Source of the DNA: a virus
IMG/VR virus record: IMGVR_UViG_3300025815_000157
Coordinates: 1-20,375 of that record
Strand: one strand, 5' to 3'
Length of the DNA stretch: 20,375 bases
In this document: positions 1 through 7,311 of the stretch, in pieces
How positions within the stretch are numbered: the first letter of the stretch is position 1
Layout of the letters: every line of letters starts with the position of its first letter
Made by a program: the position numbers and the translations under genes
The notes under the pieces: model-generated
Seen by the model: the letters and a program-made list of their open reading frames with translations, nothing else
The model's database searches: none
What the model was told of the DNA's origin: nothing

Positions 1-103
1 GTCTGGTGCTTATACGCTTACAGGCTCTAATGTTACTTTAAGCTATTCATCGGGAATCTGGGAAGTACAATCTAACAATTCAGACACGTGGACGGTTCAA
101 TAA
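1..103 (+). CDS. C-terminal end of a phage structural protein (5' partial)
   Basis: An open frame (codons from base 2) runs in from the left edge and stops at TAA 101-103, one base before the next ATG. It leaves 33 residues, ending in DTWTVQ. They are rich in Ser, Thr, Gly, Tyr and Val with alternating polar and hydrophobic residues, as in beta-rich virion or tail proteins. The close spacing to the following structural gene suggests co-transcription. Too little remains to assign a family, so the structural role is inferred from composition and context. Confidence 0.5.
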   Translation, partial: SGAYTLTGSNVTLSYSSGIWEVQSNNSDTWTVQ

Positions 104-514
104 ATGGCTACTTACAATAAATTTCAAGACTTTGTAGAACAGGTTGGACTAGGTACACACAACCTGAATACAGACACATTAAGAGTAATGCTGACAAACT
201 CTGCCCCAGTCGCTACTAATACCGTTAAAACAGATATAACGGAAATAAGCGCGGGCAATGGGTACACTGCAGGTGGTGATGATATTACCAACACCTACAC
301 AGAGTCAGGCGGCACAGCTACCCTAGCAGCTACGGATGTAACTTTCACGGCATCAGGCGGCACAATAGGGCCGTTCCAGTATGCTGTAATATATAACGAT
401 ACAGCAGCGAGCGATAACCTTGTCTGTTGGTTTGATTACGGCTCAAGCATAACATTAAATGATACAGAAACTTTCACTGTTGACTTTGGCGCAAGTCTGG
501 CAACTATCGTATAG
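104..514 (+). CDS. Conserved phage virion-associated protein, 136 aa
   Basis: The 136-residue protein opens with a short helical part (MATYNKFQDFVEQVG), then LRVMLTNSAPVATN and a Gly/Thr/Ser-rich, beta-looking remainder ending in a hydrophobic tail. I recognise this start pattern (NKFxxFVEx...HxLxxDTLxVMLTNxAP) from many phage structural modules, where it is annotated as a hypothetical or structural protein. No enzyme motif is visible. The ATG follows the previous stop directly, and no strong ribosome-binding site is seen, so translational coupling is likely. The exact virion role (decoration, fibre or tail part) is unknown. Confidence 0.75.
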   Translation: MATYNKFQDFVEQVGLGTHNLNTDTLRVMLTNSAPVATNTVKTDITEISAGNGYTAGGDDITNTYTESGGTATLAATDVTFTASGGTIGPFQYAVIYNDTAASDNLVCWFDYGSSITLNDTETFTVDFGASLATIV

Positions 515-522
515 GTGTTAAA

Positions 523-810
523 ATGTTAAAAGTACAATCAGCTGATTTTACAGCGGGAACAGTAGTTACAGGCAAATGCTTATTATGTTCTGTTACTATC
601 ATATCTAATAACGCAGTAGACGCTACTATAACAGTCTACGACAACACGGCAGCATCAGGTACAGTCTTACATGCTGATTCAGTAGCATTTGAAAACAGTG
701 CAAAAACTGTTACATTCCCACACCCAATAAGCGCCAACAACGGCCTGCACTTTGCAATAACCGGAACAGGCGCAAACGGTAACATCACTTACTCAACATC
801 GGGTTATTAA
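523..810 (+). CDS. Small beta-rich phage structural protein, 95 aa
   Basis: This 95-residue protein is almost entirely short beta-type segments rich in Thr, Ala, Asn and Gly, such as TITVYDNTAASGT and the terminal YSTSGY. It has no membrane segment and no catalytic motif. An AGGTG-like site sits a few bases upstream of ATG 523. The pattern 'induced difference in a local value, then TxxVYD/IYxxxxxxG' resembles small beta-sandwich proteins found near head-fibre or decoration genes. It loosely resembles the 111-aa product at 12910. Function is not assignable beyond a likely virion component. Confidence 0.7.
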   Translation: MLKVQSADFTAGTVVTGKCLLCSVTIISNNAVDATITVYDNTAASGTVLHADSVAFENSAKTVTFPHPISANNGLHFAITGTGANGNITYSTSGY

Positions 811-839
811 TATTTAATAGTCAACCCACTGAGGGAACT

Positions 840-1157
840 ATGAAGAAGGGCCAAAGCCTAGCACAAAGGCATAAACACGAAAGACAAGAAAGCTTAAGGG
901 AGCTGTTAAGCAGGCAAAAGCATGTAGAGAAAGTAATTGATAATGTTAATAAAATAGAAGATTTAGACCAGGAAATAAACAAGGATGACGTTGCTAGGCT
1001 GAAGATAGGCATTGAAACAAGAATGAAGCTTATAAATAAGTACTTGCCAGACTTAAAAGCAGTAGATATGGAGGTTACAGGGGAAAACGGGAACGCTTTA
1101 ATAATTCAGGCTATTGGTATAAAGGGCGTTGATGCATCAAATAGAGATACCAAGTAA
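840..1157 (+). CDS. Candidate small terminase subunit, 105 aa
   Basis: A strong ribosome-binding site GAGGG (831-835) precedes ATG 840. The 105-residue product is highly charged and helical. Its first 75 residues are full of Lys, Arg and Glu with heptad-like leucines, followed by KYLPDLKAVDMEVTG and a short beta-like tail. It lies directly upstream of, and overlaps by 26 bp, the large terminase, which is the usual place for the DNA-recognition small subunit. The phrase 'KYLPDLKAVDxEV' is common in phage small terminase-like proteins, which often end this way. No clear helix-turn-helix is visible, so the assignment rests mainly on position. Confidence 0.5.
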   Translation: MKKGQSLAQRHKHERQESLRELLSRQKHVEKVIDNVNKIEDLDQEINKDDVARLKIGIETRMKLINKYLPDLKAVDMEVTGENGNALIIQAIGIKGVDASNRDTK

Positions 1158-2439
1158 ATTAATACCTGTTTTTATAAAAGACGGTGAATGGAACCTTTGT
1201 AGGTATAAATTAGCCTACGGTGGCAGGGGTTCGGGAAAGACCAGAACTTTTGCAAAGATGACCGCAGCCAGGGGGATAAGTCTAGCTTCTGAAGGTAAGC
1301 AAGGTATTATTCTTTGTGGTCGAGAATTACAAAACTCTTTAGATGAATCCTCTTTTGCAGAGATTAAATTCTCAATACAAGAAGACGAATACTTAAGCCA
1401 GTTTTATGACTGTGGCGAGAAGTACATAAGGACAAAGTGCGGTTCAATTCAGTATGTCTTTCAAGGTTTAAGACACAACATAGACTCAATAAAGTCTAAG
1501 AGTAGAATCTTAATACTTTGGGTAGATGAGGCTGAACCAGTCACGGACGAGTGCTGGCGAAAAGTAGTCCCAACAGTTCGAGAGCAAGATTCGGAGATTT
1601 GGATAACATGGAACCCTGAGAGAAAGGGAAGCCCAACAGACCAAAGGTTTAGACAAGACCCCCCTAAAGACTCAATAGTTGTTGAGATAAACTGGCGTGA
1701 TAATCCATGGTGGCATCTAACGTCACTCGAACAAGAGCGACTCGACGATAAAGAGAAAAGACCAGACACTTATGGGCATGTTTGGGAAGGCGAGTATTTA
1801 GAAGTTAAGCCAGGCTCTTACTACACGAAACACATCATTAAAGCCAGGGCTGAAGGGCGCTGGCTGGTAGACGTTCCAGAGAATCCGCTCAAGGTTGTAA
1901 GGCTTTACGCAGACATTGGTGGAACAGGTGCAAAGAGCGACAACTTTGTATTCTGGGCTAGTCAAATAGAGCCGCAGAAAATTAACTACCTGAACCACTA
2001 CGAATCCCAAGGCCAGGACATAGCGCATCATTTGACATGGTTACGGTCTGAAGGTTACACGCCAGACAGAGCTAAAATATGGCTCCCTCATGACGGTGAG
2101 ACAAACGATAAAGTAATCGATATTAACTATCGAAAAGCCTTTGAGGATGCTGGTTATCCTGTAGTAGTCGTTCCGAATCAAGGCAAGGGCGCAGCTAAAC
2201 AGCGAATCGAACAAACAAGAAATCTGTTTCATAAAATGTGGTTTAGTAAAAAGTGTGAATCTGGTTGTTCTGCACTGGCATATTACAGCGCCAAAATAGA
2301 CGATAAGCGCGGTATAGACTTAGGGCCCAATCACGACTGGGCTAGTCACTCAGCAGACTCTCACGGCCTTTCAGCGATATGCTTTGAAGAACCCAGACAA
2401 AAGAGAAAACTACAACAGCCAAAAATAGGCATGGCTTAA
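1132..2439 (+). CDS. terL: Terminase large subunit (packaging ATPase/nuclease)
   Basis: The protein (435 aa from ATG 1132) is the motor that pumps DNA into the prohead and cuts the concatemer. The N-terminal ATPase shows a Walker A motif GGRGSGKT at residues 30-37, Walker B ILILWVDEAE at 126-135 and the coupling motif ITWNP near 158-162. The C-terminal RNase H-like nuclease shows spaced acidic residues: D261 in YADIGG, D321 in LPHDGE and D409 in SHSADSHG. Length and motifs fit the Terminase_3 type. ATG 1132 is preferred to an in-frame TTG at 1129 because an AAAGGG site lies at 1121-1126. It overlaps the upstream gene by 26 bp. Confidence 0.95.
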   Translation: MHQIEIPSKLIPVFIKDGEWNLCRYKLAYGGRGSGKTRTFAKMTAARGISLASEGKQGIILCGRELQNSLDESSFAEIKFSIQEDEYLSQFYDCGEKYIRTKCGSIQYVFQGLRHNIDSIKSKSRILILWVDEAEPVTDECWRKVVPTVREQDSEIWITWNPERKGSPTDQRFRQDPPKDSIVVEINWRDNPWWHLTSLEQERLDDKEKRPDTYGHVWEGEYLEVKPGSYYTKHIIKARAEGRWLVDVPENPLKVVRLYADIGGTGAKSDNFVFWASQIEPQKINYLNHYESQGQDIAHHLTWLRSEGYTPDRAKIWLPHDGETNDKVIDINYRKAFEDAGYPVVVVPNQGKGAAKQRIEQTRNLFHKMWFSKKCESGCSALAYYSAKIDDKRGIDLGPNHDWASHSADSHGLSAICFEEPRQKRKLQQPKIGMA

Positions 2440-2633
2440 TGGATTTTAGAACAGCAGCAGAGATTAAAGCCTTAAGAGCAGAATTAAACGAATTAAAAGA
2501 GCGAGTGAAAACTCTTGAAGACAGATCAGGAAATAGCACAAATCGTAGGAGCCGAAGAAAGAATGGCTCTGGGGTTTCTGGGGGAAGGGAGCAAGATCAA
2601 CTCCAACCGGAAAACCCTGCTCGATTACTATAA
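2439..2633 (+). CDS. Small coiled-coil ORF between terminase and portal, 64 aa
   Basis: The ATG shares its A with the terminase stop (TAATG), an arrangement typical of coupled translation. Residues 1-30 form a clear heptad pattern (AEIKALRAELNELKERVKTL). From about residue 26 the sequence becomes low-complexity and basic, because it is read in a second frame over the first 119 bp of the portal gene. A short coiled-coil gene between terL and portal occurs in other phages. The coupled start and coiled coil support a real product, but the C-terminal half could simply be overprinting. I see no basis for a function. Confidence 0.5.
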   Translation: MDFRTAAEIKALRAELNELKERVKTLEDRSGNSTNRRSRRKNGSGVSGGREQDQLQPENPARLL

Positions 2634-4488
2634 TCAAAGACCGTTTGGTGATGAGATTGAAGGCTTATCACAGATGGTCACATCAGACGTTTCAGACGTT
2701 GTAGAGACTATGATACCCCATCTGATGAGGACGTTTACCCAAGGTAAGTACGTTGCCAAATTCACCGCTACAGATTCAAGATTCGATCAAGAGGCAGAAG
2801 ATAAAACCGAGTACTGCCAGTGGGTTTTTGCTAATCAACACAAAGGCAACACCATACTATATAACATGTTTAAAGATGCCCTACTCCAATACACAGGAGT
2901 GGTAAAAGTATTTTGGGATGACTCAGAAGAAATAGAGGCAGATGAGTATAATAATCTAGATGATATGGAAGTTATGCGGCTCAAGATGGAGCCAAAGTTC
3001 AGGATTACAAAGGCTAGAAAGAACAAGGACGGTCTTACAGATGTTGAGGGTGAATGGGTAGAATCAACTGGACGCCCAAAGATTGAGAATATCCCACCCG
3101 ATGAGCTTCTAATAGCACGTAGAGCGAGAGATTTTGAAGAACCCCCATTCATAGGCCAAAGATCACCTAAAACCCGTTCTGAGCTAATTCAAATGGGTTT
3201 CAGCAAGGAACAAGTAAAATCACTAGGAAAAGATGAAGAACTAGACAACGAGGTAAAGCTAGCTAGGAATTACGATTTAGAAGAAGACTATGAATCAAAC
3301 CCAACTAATGACAGTTCAAAAGATGTAATTTATTTGGGTGAATATTATGTCTACATGGATGCTGATGAGGACGGTATCAGCGAGCTGTGGCAGGTCTTCT
3401 ACGCTGGCAACCAGGTACTAGAAAAAAGGCGTGTTGATGACCATCCTTTCTGTGTGATGGTTCCCGTTCCAATGCCACACAAGGCTATCGGGACATGTCC
3501 AGCAGACCAAGTAGCAGACATTCAATACTTAAAGTCTCACCTACTTAGACAAATGCTGAACAACATATACGCTTCAAACTTCAATAGAATGGTTGTGAAT
3601 GACCGTGTTCAACTGGACGACCTTCTAACGCCTAGACCTGGTGGTGTTGTGAGAGTTGATGGGAGTGGGCCAATTGGTGATTCACTTATGCCTATCCCAA
3701 CTGACAACCAGACACCGCAAATACTCCAAGCAATAGAATACTCGGACACAATGAGAGAGGTTCGCTCAGGGGTTACAAGGTATTCTCAAGGCGTAGATAC
3801 GGAGATTCTTAACAAGACAGCAGTAGCCTTTGTGGGACAGAGGGACGCGGCTCAGATGCGTGTTGAGACTGTTGCTAGACTTGCTGCAGATGGTGCAATA
3901 AGAGAAATATTCGAAAAGATTGCTGCTCTTGCTTCAAAGTATCAAGATGAATCTATCCAAATCCGATTATTCGGTGAAACCAAAGTCATTGACCCTGCAG
4001 AGTGGAAGCATAAAACCTATTGCACTATTGATGTTGGAGTGGGTTCTGGAGATAGACAAGAGAAAGTCGCCAACATTGGTTATCTAATATCTGAGATTAA
4101 GTCGGCCATGGAATTAGGGTTACCCCTTGCTGACAGCAAGAAGTTATACAACGCTTATTCACAGCTAGTTAAAGAGGTGGGCCTTAAAGAGATTGAGTTG
4201 TATTTTAATGACCCCGAAGTACCTCAGCAGTTACTCATAGCTGAGATTGAGAGACTCACTAGAGAAAATCAGGCCATGCAGCAAAATATGCAAAACCCGC
4301 TGGCCGAAGCTGAAGCAATTAAACAAGAAGCTACTACTCAGAGAGAAATAGCGAAGATTCGTGAAAAGGCCATGGTTGACCAAGCCAAACTTATACAAGA
4401 TCAGATGCAGCACGATGACAAGATTGCTGCCGAACTTACAAAGATTGAAGCAGACACGAATAAAAATGTGCCAGGGGCATTGATTTGA
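2515..4488 (+). CDS. Portal protein (P22 gp1-like)
   Basis: The portal forms the dodecameric ring at one capsid vertex through which DNA enters and leaves. The 657-residue length, the position between terL and scaffold, and the N-terminal pattern LLDYYNQRPFGDE followed by TSDVSDVVETMIPHLMR fit the large P22-type portals. Residues ~575-650 form a long Gln/Glu/Lys-rich helix, as in portal barrels. The longest frame starts at TTG 2515, without a strong ribosome-binding site. ATG 2563 (residue 17), behind an AGGAG, is an alternative giving 641 aa. I keep the TTG because the extra residues look like portal helix. It overlaps the next gene by 4 bp. Confidence 0.9.
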   Translation: MKTDQEIAQIVGAEERMALGFLGEGSKINSNRKTLLDYYNQRPFGDEIEGLSQMVTSDVSDVVETMIPHLMRTFTQGKYVAKFTATDSRFDQEAEDKTEYCQWVFANQHKGNTILYNMFKDALLQYTGVVKVFWDDSEEIEADEYNNLDDMEVMRLKMEPKFRITKARKNKDGLTDVEGEWVESTGRPKIENIPPDELLIARRARDFEEPPFIGQRSPKTRSELIQMGFSKEQVKSLGKDEELDNEVKLARNYDLEEDYESNPTNDSSKDVIYLGEYYVYMDADEDGISELWQVFYAGNQVLEKRRVDDHPFCVMVPVPMPHKAIGTCPADQVADIQYLKSHLLRQMLNNIYASNFNRMVVNDRVQLDDLLTPRPGGVVRVDGSGPIGDSLMPIPTDNQTPQILQAIEYSDTMREVRSGVTRYSQGVDTEILNKTAVAFVGQRDAAQMRVETVARLAADGAIREIFEKIAALASKYQDESIQIRLFGETKVIDPAEWKHKTYCTIDVGVGSGDRQEKVANIGYLISEIKSAMELGLPLADSKKLYNAYSQLVKEVGLKEIELYFNDPEVPQQLLIAEIERLTRENQAMQQNMQNPLAEAEAIKQEATTQREIAKIREKAMVDQAKLIQDQMQHDDKIAAELTKIEADTNKNVPGALI

Positions 4489-4730
4489 ACAGAGCAGAAA
4501 AAGCCAAAGCCACACTAGACAATGACTTTATAAAGTCTGCAATCAATGAAATAAGGGAAGCCTGTTATAAGAATATTTCTCTAAGCGCACACGACCAAGC
4601 AGACTTAAGAGAAGACCTTTATTACATGTTGCGAGCCGTAGCAGCTTTTGAAAGAGTTCTACAGCATCACATTAGAGAAGGTAAAGTAGACGATTTAAAC
4701 GAGTTAAACATTAAACGAATCATGAGGTAG
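4485..4730 (+). CDS. Small helical protein between portal and scaffold, 81 aa
   Basis: The start is TTG 4485-4487, overlapping the portal stop as TTGA and preceded by an AGGGG site about 8 bp upstream. This indicates coupled translation. The 81-residue product is predicted helical and charged (for example DLREDLYYMLRAVAAFERVL) with no signal peptide, membrane segment or enzyme motif. Its place between portal and scaffold suggests a head-assembly or accessory role. I do not recognise a named family, and I have not seen anything that would settle a function. Confidence 0.7.
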   Translation: MNRAEKAKATLDNDFIKSAINEIREACYKNISLSAHDQADLREDLYYMLRAVAAFERVLQHHIREGKVDDLNELNIKRIMR

Positions 4731-4735
4731 ATTTT

Positions 4736-5605
4736 ATGGCCAACCCTAGCGGAGCCGTACACGACCGTTTACGGTCATTTCTCGGAGCTGATAAGCCAAC
4801 CGAAGCAAAGGGTGAAGACCCTGTAGAAACTAAGAAGGAAACGGAGGAAACGCCCCAGAGCGACACAGAATCCAAACCCAGACGAGTGAAAGCGAAACTA
4901 AACGACCGCGACATAGAGTTCGATGTACTGACGGAAGACGTTGATCTTGATTTAATCCCCAAAGGGTTAATGATGGAAGCCGACTACCGAAAGAAGACCT
5001 CTGAAGTTGCGGAAAGGCGAAAGGCGCTTGAAGCTAAAGAAAATGAAATTGCTAGTCAGTTACAGGAAATTGAATCTCTGTTGTACGGTGAGGCTCAATA
5101 CCTGGATAGCGATGAAATGAAAGAGCTGAGAGAGTCCGACCCTGAAGAATACTATCGGCAGCGGAACAAGTTCGACTCTAAACGTGATAAGGTTAAGAAG
5201 TATAAAGACCAACTCACTCAAGAGATGAGCAAAAAACAGCAGGAATTAATCCAAGCAGAACAAGCTAAATGGAAGGAAGCAGTGCCAGAATGGCTTGATG
5301 ATGGAAAGATGAATGCTGATCTCAAGAAAATGGCTAAAACGTTAACCGAGGCTGGATTCAGCGAAAATGATATGGCGTCTGTGTACGATCACAGGCTCAT
5401 AAAGGTTATACGTAAGGCTGCATTGTTCGATGAGATAAGTTCAAAGCCGATAGAAACCAAGCGTGCCAAGCAACCACCAAGGAGCCAACAAGCCGGAGGT
5501 GGTGAGTCTCAACCTGTTAAAACAAATTCAGCTAGAGAAAGGCTGAAAAAGACAGGAAGTAGAAACGATGCTCAGGCCGCAATCAAACAATACTTAGGCT
5601 TATGA
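4736..5605 (+). CDS. Capsid scaffolding protein
   Basis: ATG 4736 follows a GAGG site (4724-4727). The 289-residue protein has the typical layout of podovirus scaffolds: an acidic, low-complexity N-terminus (residues ~15-55, rich in Glu, Thr, Pro and Ser), a region LNDRDIEFDVLTEDVDLDLIP, a long coiled coil at ~85-185 rich in Glu, Lys and Gln, and a basic C-terminus (RERLKKTGSRNDAQAAIKQY) of the kind that binds coat protein. It lies immediately before the major capsid gene, as expected. Scaffold proteins guide coat assembly and then leave. The family call rests on architecture and position, since sequence conservation in scaffolds is low. Confidence 0.85.
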   Translation: MANPSGAVHDRLRSFLGADKPTEAKGEDPVETKKETEETPQSDTESKPRRVKAKLNDRDIEFDVLTEDVDLDLIPKGLMMEADYRKKTSEVAERRKALEAKENEIASQLQEIESLLYGEAQYLDSDEMKELRESDPEEYYRQRNKFDSKRDKVKKYKDQLTQEMSKKQQELIQAEQAKWKEAVPEWLDDGKMNADLKKMAKTLTEAGFSENDMASVYDHRLIKVIRKAALFDEISSKPIETKRAKQPPRSQQAGGGESQPVKTNSARERLKKTGSRNDAQAAIKQYLGL

Positions 5606-5615
5606 GGAATGAAAA

Positions 5616-5681
5616 ATGACAGTCCCAACTAATACAGTTATTACCTATTCTACGGTGGGTAATCGTGAAGATTTAATGGAT
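5616..5681 (+). other. Major capsid gene exon 1
   Basis: This 66-nt exon (22 codons, MTVPTNTVITYSTVG then NREDLMD) ends in GGAU, the sequence that forms the P1 helix with the intron guide. The last U pairs with a G, as required at a group I 5' splice site. Without splicing it would yield only a 22-residue peptide because TGA follows at once. Confidence 0.85.
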
Positions 5682-6944
5682 TGACACAAAGTACAACATA
5701 TCGTTATACTTTCAAGTCCCAAAAGATGCTTTAGGACAAAAGTATGACATTTACGATAACTAAAGAAGAGTTGCTCTTTGTGGTAAATGTCATAGAGCAA
5801 GGCACTTTTGAAAACTGGGTGAATTCAGGGAAAGCCCTAACGTAAAGACGAGGGTAATCCTGAGCCAAGCCAAGATGGGTTTTAGTATCTTGGAAGGTGC
5901 AACGACTAGGCGGTGAGTCCCAACAATAACCCGCCCACGAGCGCCCAGCACTGGCCTAACAGTGATGATATAGTCTGAGCTGCATGGAAACATGTAGAAG
6001 TGGCAATTAAAAAATCCACGATAACAATACTGATGATTTACGATATTAGTCCGTTAGATACTCCTTTCTTAAACGGTGTAGGCCGTGGTTCTGCTTCTGC
6101 AGTTCTTAGCGAATGGCAAACAGATACCCTTGATGCAGCAGCTAGTAACATTGCAATTGAGGGTGATAACCCAACAGCTAAAACTCTTAGTCCTACTACA
6201 CGAGTTGCTAACTACTGCCAAATCTCGCAAAAAACGGCTATTGTTTCTGGTACTGCTAGAGCAATTGATCAAGCAGGTAGATCTGATGAATTAGCCTACC
6301 AAGTAGCAAAACGCGGTAAAGAGATCAAGCGTGATATGGAGTTTGCCCTTACCCAGAATCAAGCAGCTTCGGCTGGTGGTGCTGGTACAGGTCGCGCTCT
6401 TGCTTCTCTTGAGTCGTGGTTATCTACTAATAAAACATCTTTAGGTACAGGTACAGCTCAAACCACTCCTGGCGCGGCTGGTTCTCCATCAATCCCAACT
6501 ACAGCACCAACTGATTCAACGGTGGCAGGTACATTTACCAAAGCCTCATTAGATGACGTTATTCAAAAGTGCTGGACTCAGGGCGGAGACCCCACAACTA
6601 TCATGGTTGGCCCTTTCAACCGTGCTATTGTGAGCGGTTTTAGTGGTATCTCTACACTTGAAACACCAGCTAGTGCTGGTTCTGACATTACGTTGATTGG
6701 CGCGGTAGACTTTTATAAGTCAAACTTTGGAACTTTAAAAGTAGTTCCTAACCGTTTCCAACGAGACCAGACTGCTTTTGTTTTAGATATGGATTATTGG
6801 TCTGTTAATTACTTGCGACCAATGGAGCTTAACGAACTGGCGAAAACTGGAGACAGTGAACAACGCCAGATGATCGTTGAGTATACTCTGTGTTCTAAGA
6901 ATGAAGCGAGTTCAGGTAAGGTGACAGATTTAACCACATCGTAA
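5616..6944 (+). CDS. Major capsid protein, intron-split: join(5616..5681,6033..6944)
   Basis: Exon 1 starts at ATG 5616, behind GAGGA (5604-5608), and encodes 22 residues ending VGNREDLMD. The frame then meets TGA at 5682. Exon 2 resumes at 6033 with MIYDISPLDTPFLNG and runs to the TAA at 6942-6944. The joined CDS is 978 nt (325 aa). The restored stretch REDLMD/MIYDISPLDTPF matches, as I remember it, the conserved N-terminus of SU10/DUF5309-type HK97-fold capsid proteins (REDLxDxIxxISPxxTPF). Residues around 150-175 form a Ser/Thr/Pro/Ala-rich loop. Codons ending in T are frequent here, as in highly expressed genes. A GTG at 6000 opens the same frame as exon 2, but the 11 residues before 6033 are intron sequence. 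Confidence 0.88.
5682..6032 (+). ncRNA. Group I self-splicing intron (ORF-less, group IA-like) in the capsid gene
   Basis: All core helices can be paired by eye. P1: exon GGAU 5678-5681 with guide GUCC 5716-5719 (U.G at the splice site), extended by AAAGUA 5688-5693/UACUUU 5707-5712. P2: a perfect 12-bp stem 5743-5754/5783-5794. P3: CUGGGUG 5815-5821/CGCCCAG 5942-5948. P4: UUCAGG 5824-5829/CCUGAG 5859-5864. P5: GCCCU 5834-5838/AGGGU 5851-5855. P6 region: GCC/GGU plus CCAAGAU 5870-5876/AUCUUGG 5887-5893. P7: GACUA 5904-5908/UAGUC 5971-5975. P8: CACUG 5949-5953/CAGUG 5960-5964. P9: CUGCAUG/CAUGUAG around a GAAA loop, 5980-5997. The segment between P7 and P3 (5909-5941) holds a GGCGG/CCGCC hairpin, a P7.1-like element that points to group IA. 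The last base is G6032. No homing endonuclease ORF fits in 351 nt. Confidence 0.92.
6033..6944 (+). other. Major capsid gene exon 2
   Basis: This 912-nt exon carries 303 codons plus the stop. The start at 6033 is preferred to an in-frame alternative at 6036 for two reasons. It gives the spacing D-x-I before ISP seen in the family, and exon bases UGA 6034-6036 can form P10 with UCA 5712-5714 of the guide. Both choices keep the frame and differ by a single methionine. Confidence 0.8.
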
Positions 6945-6960
6945 TAAGGTTCATTCTATT

Positions 6961-6979
6961 GGGGGCTTCGGCCCCCTTT
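6961..6979 (+). terminator. Hairpin terminator after the capsid gene
   Basis: A perfect 6-bp G/C stem (GGGGGC 6961-6966, GCCCCC 6971-6976) closes a C(UUCG)G tetraloop and is followed by TTT only. It sits 16 bp after the capsid stop and is the only strong hairpin in an intergenic gap. The short T run suggests partial termination or 3'-end protection of the abundant capsid mRNA, so some transcription would continue into the next gene. Confidence 0.8.
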
Positions 6980-6987
6980 GAGGTTAT

Positions 6988-7311
6988 ATGGCTAAAATAC
7001 TGAATTACGACCCGCAAACGGGTATCACAGATTACTTTGAGGGTGATGGTAAAGGTGGTTTTACTATCCATTCATCACAAGACACTCGGAACATTATTAA
7101 GCACAACAAAGAACGACAGAATAACGACGAATACAAACGCGCAGGGATAAAGTCAGATCATTACCATTTTGCTCGTGTTCCTAATATCGTATTAATGGAA
7201 TGGAAGCGAAAATATAATATCGACTGGAACAGGAAAGAAGACCTACCCAGAATTGAAAAGCTTCTCAACTCGCCAGACTACAAGTATCTAAGGACAGTAT
7301 CTAAAATATGA
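6988..7311 (+). CDS. Conserved phage protein downstream of the capsid gene, 107 aa
   Basis: GAGG at 6981-6984 precedes ATG 6988. The 107-residue soluble protein contains NYDPQTGITDYFEGD at the start, an HNKERQNNDEYKR segment, and ends ...LPRIEKLLNSPDYKYLRTVSKI. This ending (LLNxPDYKYLRT) recurs in small proteins found next to capsid genes in podoviruses. Its function is not known to me. A head-completion or capsid-associated role would fit the position, but no motif shows it. It overlaps the next ATG by 4 bp. Confidence 0.8.
   Translation: MAKILNYDPQTGITDYFEGDGKGGFTIHSSQDTRNIIKHNKERQNNDEYKRAGIKSDHYHFARVPNIVLMEWKRKYNIDWNRKEDLPRIEKLLNSPDYKYLRTVSKI

Noticed and set aside
5790-5993. 67-codon antisense ORF over the intron
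   Set aside because: It opposes the structured RNA, has no start site and no recognisable product; it is not a homing endonuclease.
6000-6032. GTG at 6000 as the start of the capsid protein
   Set aside because: No good ribosome-binding site, the 11 added residues lie in intron sequence downstream of P9, and a well-initiated exon 1 with the family-like N-terminus exists at 5616.
5616-6944. Frameshift, intein or pseudogene as explanation for the split capsid gene
   Set aside because: The gap has stops in the capsid frame, so an intein cannot be read through it; a frameshift would not need 351 nt; and the gap pairs into every group I core helix with an in-frame exon join.
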